The position numbers and the translations under genes were made by a program. The notes under the pieces were generated by a model. That model was not told the DNA's origin and ran no database searches. It saw only the letters and a list, made by a program, of their open reading frames with translations. 64,000 nucleotides of DNA from Agaricus subrufescens. Taxonomy: Eukaryota; Basidiomycota; Agaricomycetes; Agaricales; Agaricaceae. Positions 60,798 through 64,000 of this stretch are shown one piece after another. The stretch lies in contig CM057057.1 in assembly GCA_029945375.1 (NCBI GenBank), forward strand, positions 5,270,001 through 5,334,000, read 5' to 3'. The first letter of the stretch is position 1. Every line of letters begins with the position of its first letter.

Positions 60798-62377
60798 TTC
60801 TAGAGACAATTTGATGAGGGACAACCGCGTTGGCATAGGGGGAAGTTCAGTATCATTGGAGTCAAGATCTTTCCACTTTGTTCAAGCTTGTTCGAGAATC
60901 TGCTTGGCTTCATCAGGCCGTTTTTGAGACATGCAAACTGAAGCAAGGCCCTGGAAGGCCTCAAAATTAGACGGATCGGTTTCAAGGCAGGGTTGAGGAG
61001 ATCTTAGCAGGTTTTCTCGGCTTCCAGTTCAAAGCTGCAGAGAGGCGGTCAGAAAGGCATTTGAAGAGACAACGGAAGGGGTTGAAGAGGACAAGTTCTT
61101 CTAACAATGAGACTGATGAAACAGTCGCAAGGCCTCAAGACCGGTGGTGAACAGAGGTGATGGAGAGACGTAGGACAAGTAGGAGGGCGAGAGAGAGAGA
61201 GAAAGAGAGAGAAAGTACGAGGACAAGTTTGAGATGTTTTGAAGCGAGATGGCTGAGCAGTGACTGAGTTTGAGGGGGTAAAACTGTCTGGTAATTCAAT
61301 AGTGCCTAGCTACAACAAAGTAGGTCTTATATACGGTAGTGAAAGTGTCTATGCAATGAGAGGGAGGTGAGTAGATAGTGAAAAAGTAAAAGTAGAAAGC
61401 GCACGCTTGCACGCTTAGTCGTGCATTGTGCTGTCTAGGCGCACTCCATCATCGTCTCCTGGTCCGGTAGGTGTCGTGCAGCCGGGGACACGTCATATCT
61501 TTGTGAGATTTGCCGCGCCACATCCAATGGTCCAAGCTCGAGTGGCGTGATGGTGGCCGTTGGTGGTCAGGGGGGTAGTGCCGTGGGAGAAAGTACAATA
61601 GTTGATCGGCTGCGTTAAGTGCCGTCTTCACAAGGTGACACACCATACACACCGTAAAGTTGACCTTTTCAGCTGAGCCGAAAATTTGCTGAGTCCAATC
61701 AGATAATTATATTCAGTTGAGTACTTAAGTTTTCGGCTCGGCCGAAAACGTCAACTTTACGGTGTGATAGATCGTAAGATCCGATCCACCCATATCTCTA
61801 CCTGCCCGATGAGTGCGTGGACGATATTGTTCTTGATTTCACTTTCAACGGACGGGTTGATCATGACTGAATTTTTTACCGTCTGTTTTCCTCTGAGTCA
61901 ATTCACTAGAATATCTACAGCAGCTTGATAGTGTTGCAGGGCCAGCCTAGGGTCGTCTTCTGATACTAGCTGCGCTAGGTACAAGTGTGCCGATAGTGGT
62001 GGTGGTTGTGGTGATGGCAGTTGTCTCAAATGTTCAAGAACGAGTACGCTGTCAGGGCAAGAGCAACAAGACAGGTTACAGAGTACACTAACCCCCTTCG
62101 CTACACTGATGTCCCCCATCTCTAGTAGCGACACTCCCAGCATTTCTCGAGCCTCCGCATTTTCCGGCTGCTGTTTCAATATTCGTCTGACGAAGCGTAG
62201 TATGAGTTCATAATCGCATTGAACGATCAGTTCCTGGGCTTTTCGAGTAGTTCTGGGATAGTGGGGATTTTGAGTGCTGAACAGGCAGGTCTGTCGCTTT
62301 TGTGTGTTACTTTTTGGCTGGCCAAGTGCGACCCATCTAGGATGAGAGAGAAGGGTTATGTGGTTTTCAAAAATCAC
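60798..62377 (-). pseudogene. ACL4: Decayed ACL4-like TPR chaperone gene
   Basis: Related to Acl4, a TPR chaperone that escorts ribosomal protein uL4. The 5' part (62377-61770) reads CDYELILRFVRRILKQQPEN, AREMLGVSLLEMGDISVAKG, HLYLAQLVSEDDPRLALQHY, stops at 61898, and continues as SEIKNNIVHALIGQVEIWVD. The 3' part (61034-60798) reads SFELEAEKTC, ETDPSNFEAFQGLASVCMSQ, KRPDEAKQILEQA. Disabling changes: the stop at 61898; a TAA at 61006-61004 directly after EKTC; a frame change soon after it; and a TGA at 60884-60882 where the family normally has Trp. The two parts are parted by about 740 bases that include a 119-base inverted-repeat element, where an intron or a few codons would be expected. 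A functional parent gene should exist elsewhere in the genome. Confidence 0.7.
61648..61766. mobile_element. 119-base terminal-inverted-repeat element (MITE-like)
   Basis: Starts CACACCGTAAAGTTGACCTT and, read from the other end, CACACCGTAAAGTTGACGTT; the arms of 37 bases match at 34 positions (61648-61684 and 61730-61766). ATA flanks both ends, a possible 3-base target duplication. The loop of about 45 bases has no coding content. It lies inside the decayed ACL4-like gene. Confidence 0.78.
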
Positions 62378-62403
62378 ATTTCAGGACATCTCAATCTTTC
62401 AGA

Positions 62404-63019
62404 ACAATAATCGTCATTCGACGAGCCTTACTCTACAGTATGGTATAATACTGTAAGGTGACGACTGTCACCCTCGTTGGTGACTTACAAATACCTCCTT
62501 AAACAACATAAGCACGAATTCCTTCAAAACTGAGTCTATCACATCACAGCTTCAATATTTCACAACTAGCTATGCCTTTACCTGGGGACTTAGGCGTAGC
62601 TTCACATAGATATCAAGCAAAGGTACTACAGGTGGATTTATGTTCGACCACTTCGACTACTTAATGGCCCTCCGTCATTGAGTAGGTCTATTCCGCTCTT
62701 TATTAGAAATAAGATTGCATACCCTGAAATTATTTATGTCAATACCAGTGGTACGATACTCTCGAAACTGACACTACCAGCAAGATTGTAAAACGAGCCC
62801 GCCATGACGCAATCGCACCGAAAAACATCACATATAACTCAAGCCGTCTTCTAACGGATTCGCAGTGTCCACATTAACGATATTCTGGACCGAGTGCGCC
62901 GCTATTTGGCGATTACATCACTCCCCAGACATGCCGTACAATTCATGTAATGGGCCAATCAAATAAATCCCAAGCGACAAAAAAACGGCTAGTAACAGTA
63001 GCGAACACTGCGGTGTCCA
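62404..63019. repeat. Duplicated 3' flank of the membrane-protein gene
   Basis: Related to 57428-57975, both followed leftwards-upstream by a copy of the membrane-protein gene. This copy has an extra stretch near 62434-62484 made of short palindromes (TACAGTAT/ATACTGTA; GGTGAC/GTCACC). Confidence 0.6.
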
Positions 63020-64000
63020 TTAAGCCATATCAGAAACCTGTAGAACACATGGTGCTGCTTCTGGTATGGCAGGCACATGAGAGCTGCCCTGACGTTCACC
63101 AGTTTCCCCAAGGTCCGTTGTTGTATGATCGTAATGATTCCAACGCGCCGAACTCATATTCTGTTGCTGCCTTTGTGACACATATGCTTTACCACGGGTA
63201 ACTCTATACTGCAGGAGGAGGTAGGCAACTATCTAGATATATTTTATGATTTAGTGCTGAGATTGGTTCGCATCATTAACTTACTTGAATGTATGATAAA
63301 GACTCGGAAAAGAACACGGCTGCAGCTTGCCCAGTCCTGGAAAATATTGCCATAGCCAGAAGCCATATAGACTCCAGGGCATATGACTCAACGATCATGG
63401 CCACAATATCCATGTATGTGGTACCTCCTTGAGTCTCCCCTGAGCCTTTTGCATTAGTTGATTTAATTCGTCTGCAGTGTTTCCGTACCAATTAATTTTC
63501 TTTGTTGCCATTGTTTGAAAATGAGATATAAGCTTATTAACACTGTACACAGTAATGTCGTGGCGGTTTTAAGAGCATATTCCGCTTGTCCTGCTATAAG
63601 ACCCAGTGAAAGATTTTTTGTAGTTAGTAATGTCAGGTCAAGTACTGTCCTCCGCATTTGCAACCCTGATGAGTATAAGTTATTTATTAGGAAGCAGGAG
63701 CCTGTCAGGATATAATTACCTACGAAACTTAAGAGACACAGGAAGGGCGGCACGATGACCAACTTGGCATATCGAGTGGCACTCCAAGTGACCCATACGA
63801 TCCAAACCTGTCATCCCGGAGTTTAGCAGCCTGGTAGCATGGACATAAGAAAATCGACCACGCACCTGGATGAGTGATGTCAAAACATTCATTACGAACT
63901 GGCAGACGATACCAATGGATATCACGGGGGTAGTAAGAAAACTTGCGAGTACATATGCATATGGACCCCGGGGATGATCACTATGCTTGATGTAGGCATC
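63020..64000 (-). CDS. Multi-pass membrane protein, copy 2 (partial, runs off the right end)
   Basis: Paralogue of the gene at 57976-59213. Exons leftwards: beyond 64000 to 63866 (partial), 63807-63720, 63665-63489, 63439-63285, 63232-63020. The partial first exon reads DAYIKHSDHPRGPYAYVLAS in the frame of copy 1. Exon lengths of 88, 177 and 213 bases equal those of copy 1; exon 4 is one codon shorter. No stop or frameshift is present in the visible part, so it looks intact. Substitutions are concentrated in exon 3 after GLQ. The start codon lies outside the window, so the N-terminal helices cannot be judged. Confidence 0.75.

Overview
The window is nuclear DNA from a basidiomycete fungus, most likely an Agaricomycete. 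Nearly every gene is split by many short introns of about 45-65 bases with GT..AG borders. Several families are typical of mushrooms: two DUF6535 membrane proteins, a mucin-like single-pass membrane protein, and a seven-helix-like membrane family. All gene models were built by hand from splice signals, reading-frame phase and comparison of paralogues within the window. Family names rest on recognised motifs, not on a database search.

Layout. 1-12.4 kb: a two-finger zinc-finger regulator, an RSC1/RSC2-type chromatin-remodelling subunit (two bromodomains plus BAH), a mucin-like transmembrane protein, and two tandem GFA-type zinc enzymes. 13.5-21.6 kb: mitochondrial phosphatidylserine decarboxylase (PSD1) facing the RGP1 subunit of the Ypt6 exchange factor across a gap of 118 bases, then a low-complexity fungal protein. 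22-33 kb: a serine carboxypeptidase and two DUF6535 genes, one broken by a 354-base inverted-repeat element. 34.6-42.3 kb: conserved housekeeping genes ELP6, ribosomal protein eL8 and WDR59/MTC5 (SEA/GATOR2 complex). 42.7-48.3 kb: four tandem METTL7-like methyltransferase genes and a tiny secreted cysteine-rich peptide gene made of very small exons. 49.3-51.9 kb: a PSP1-domain protein. 52.7-57.1 kb: two tandem serine carboxypeptidases that share the exon plan of the one at 22 kb. 58-64 kb: a duplicated membrane-protein gene whose second copy runs off the window, with a decayed ACL4-like TPR chaperone gene between the copies that contains a 119-base inverted-repeat element.

The conserved genes (RSC1/2, PSD1, RGP1, ELP6, eL8, WDR59, PSP1) form two compact blocks with short shared promoters. 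The accessory blocks between and after them carry tandem duplications, small non-autonomous elements and pseudogenes. The most unusual items are the methyltransferase array with its repeated promoter cassette, the micro-exon peptide gene beside it, the Cys-to-Gly change in the S10 signature of two of the three carboxypeptidases, and two short inverted-repeat elements caught inside recognisable genes. No rRNA, tRNA or CRISPR feature was seen.
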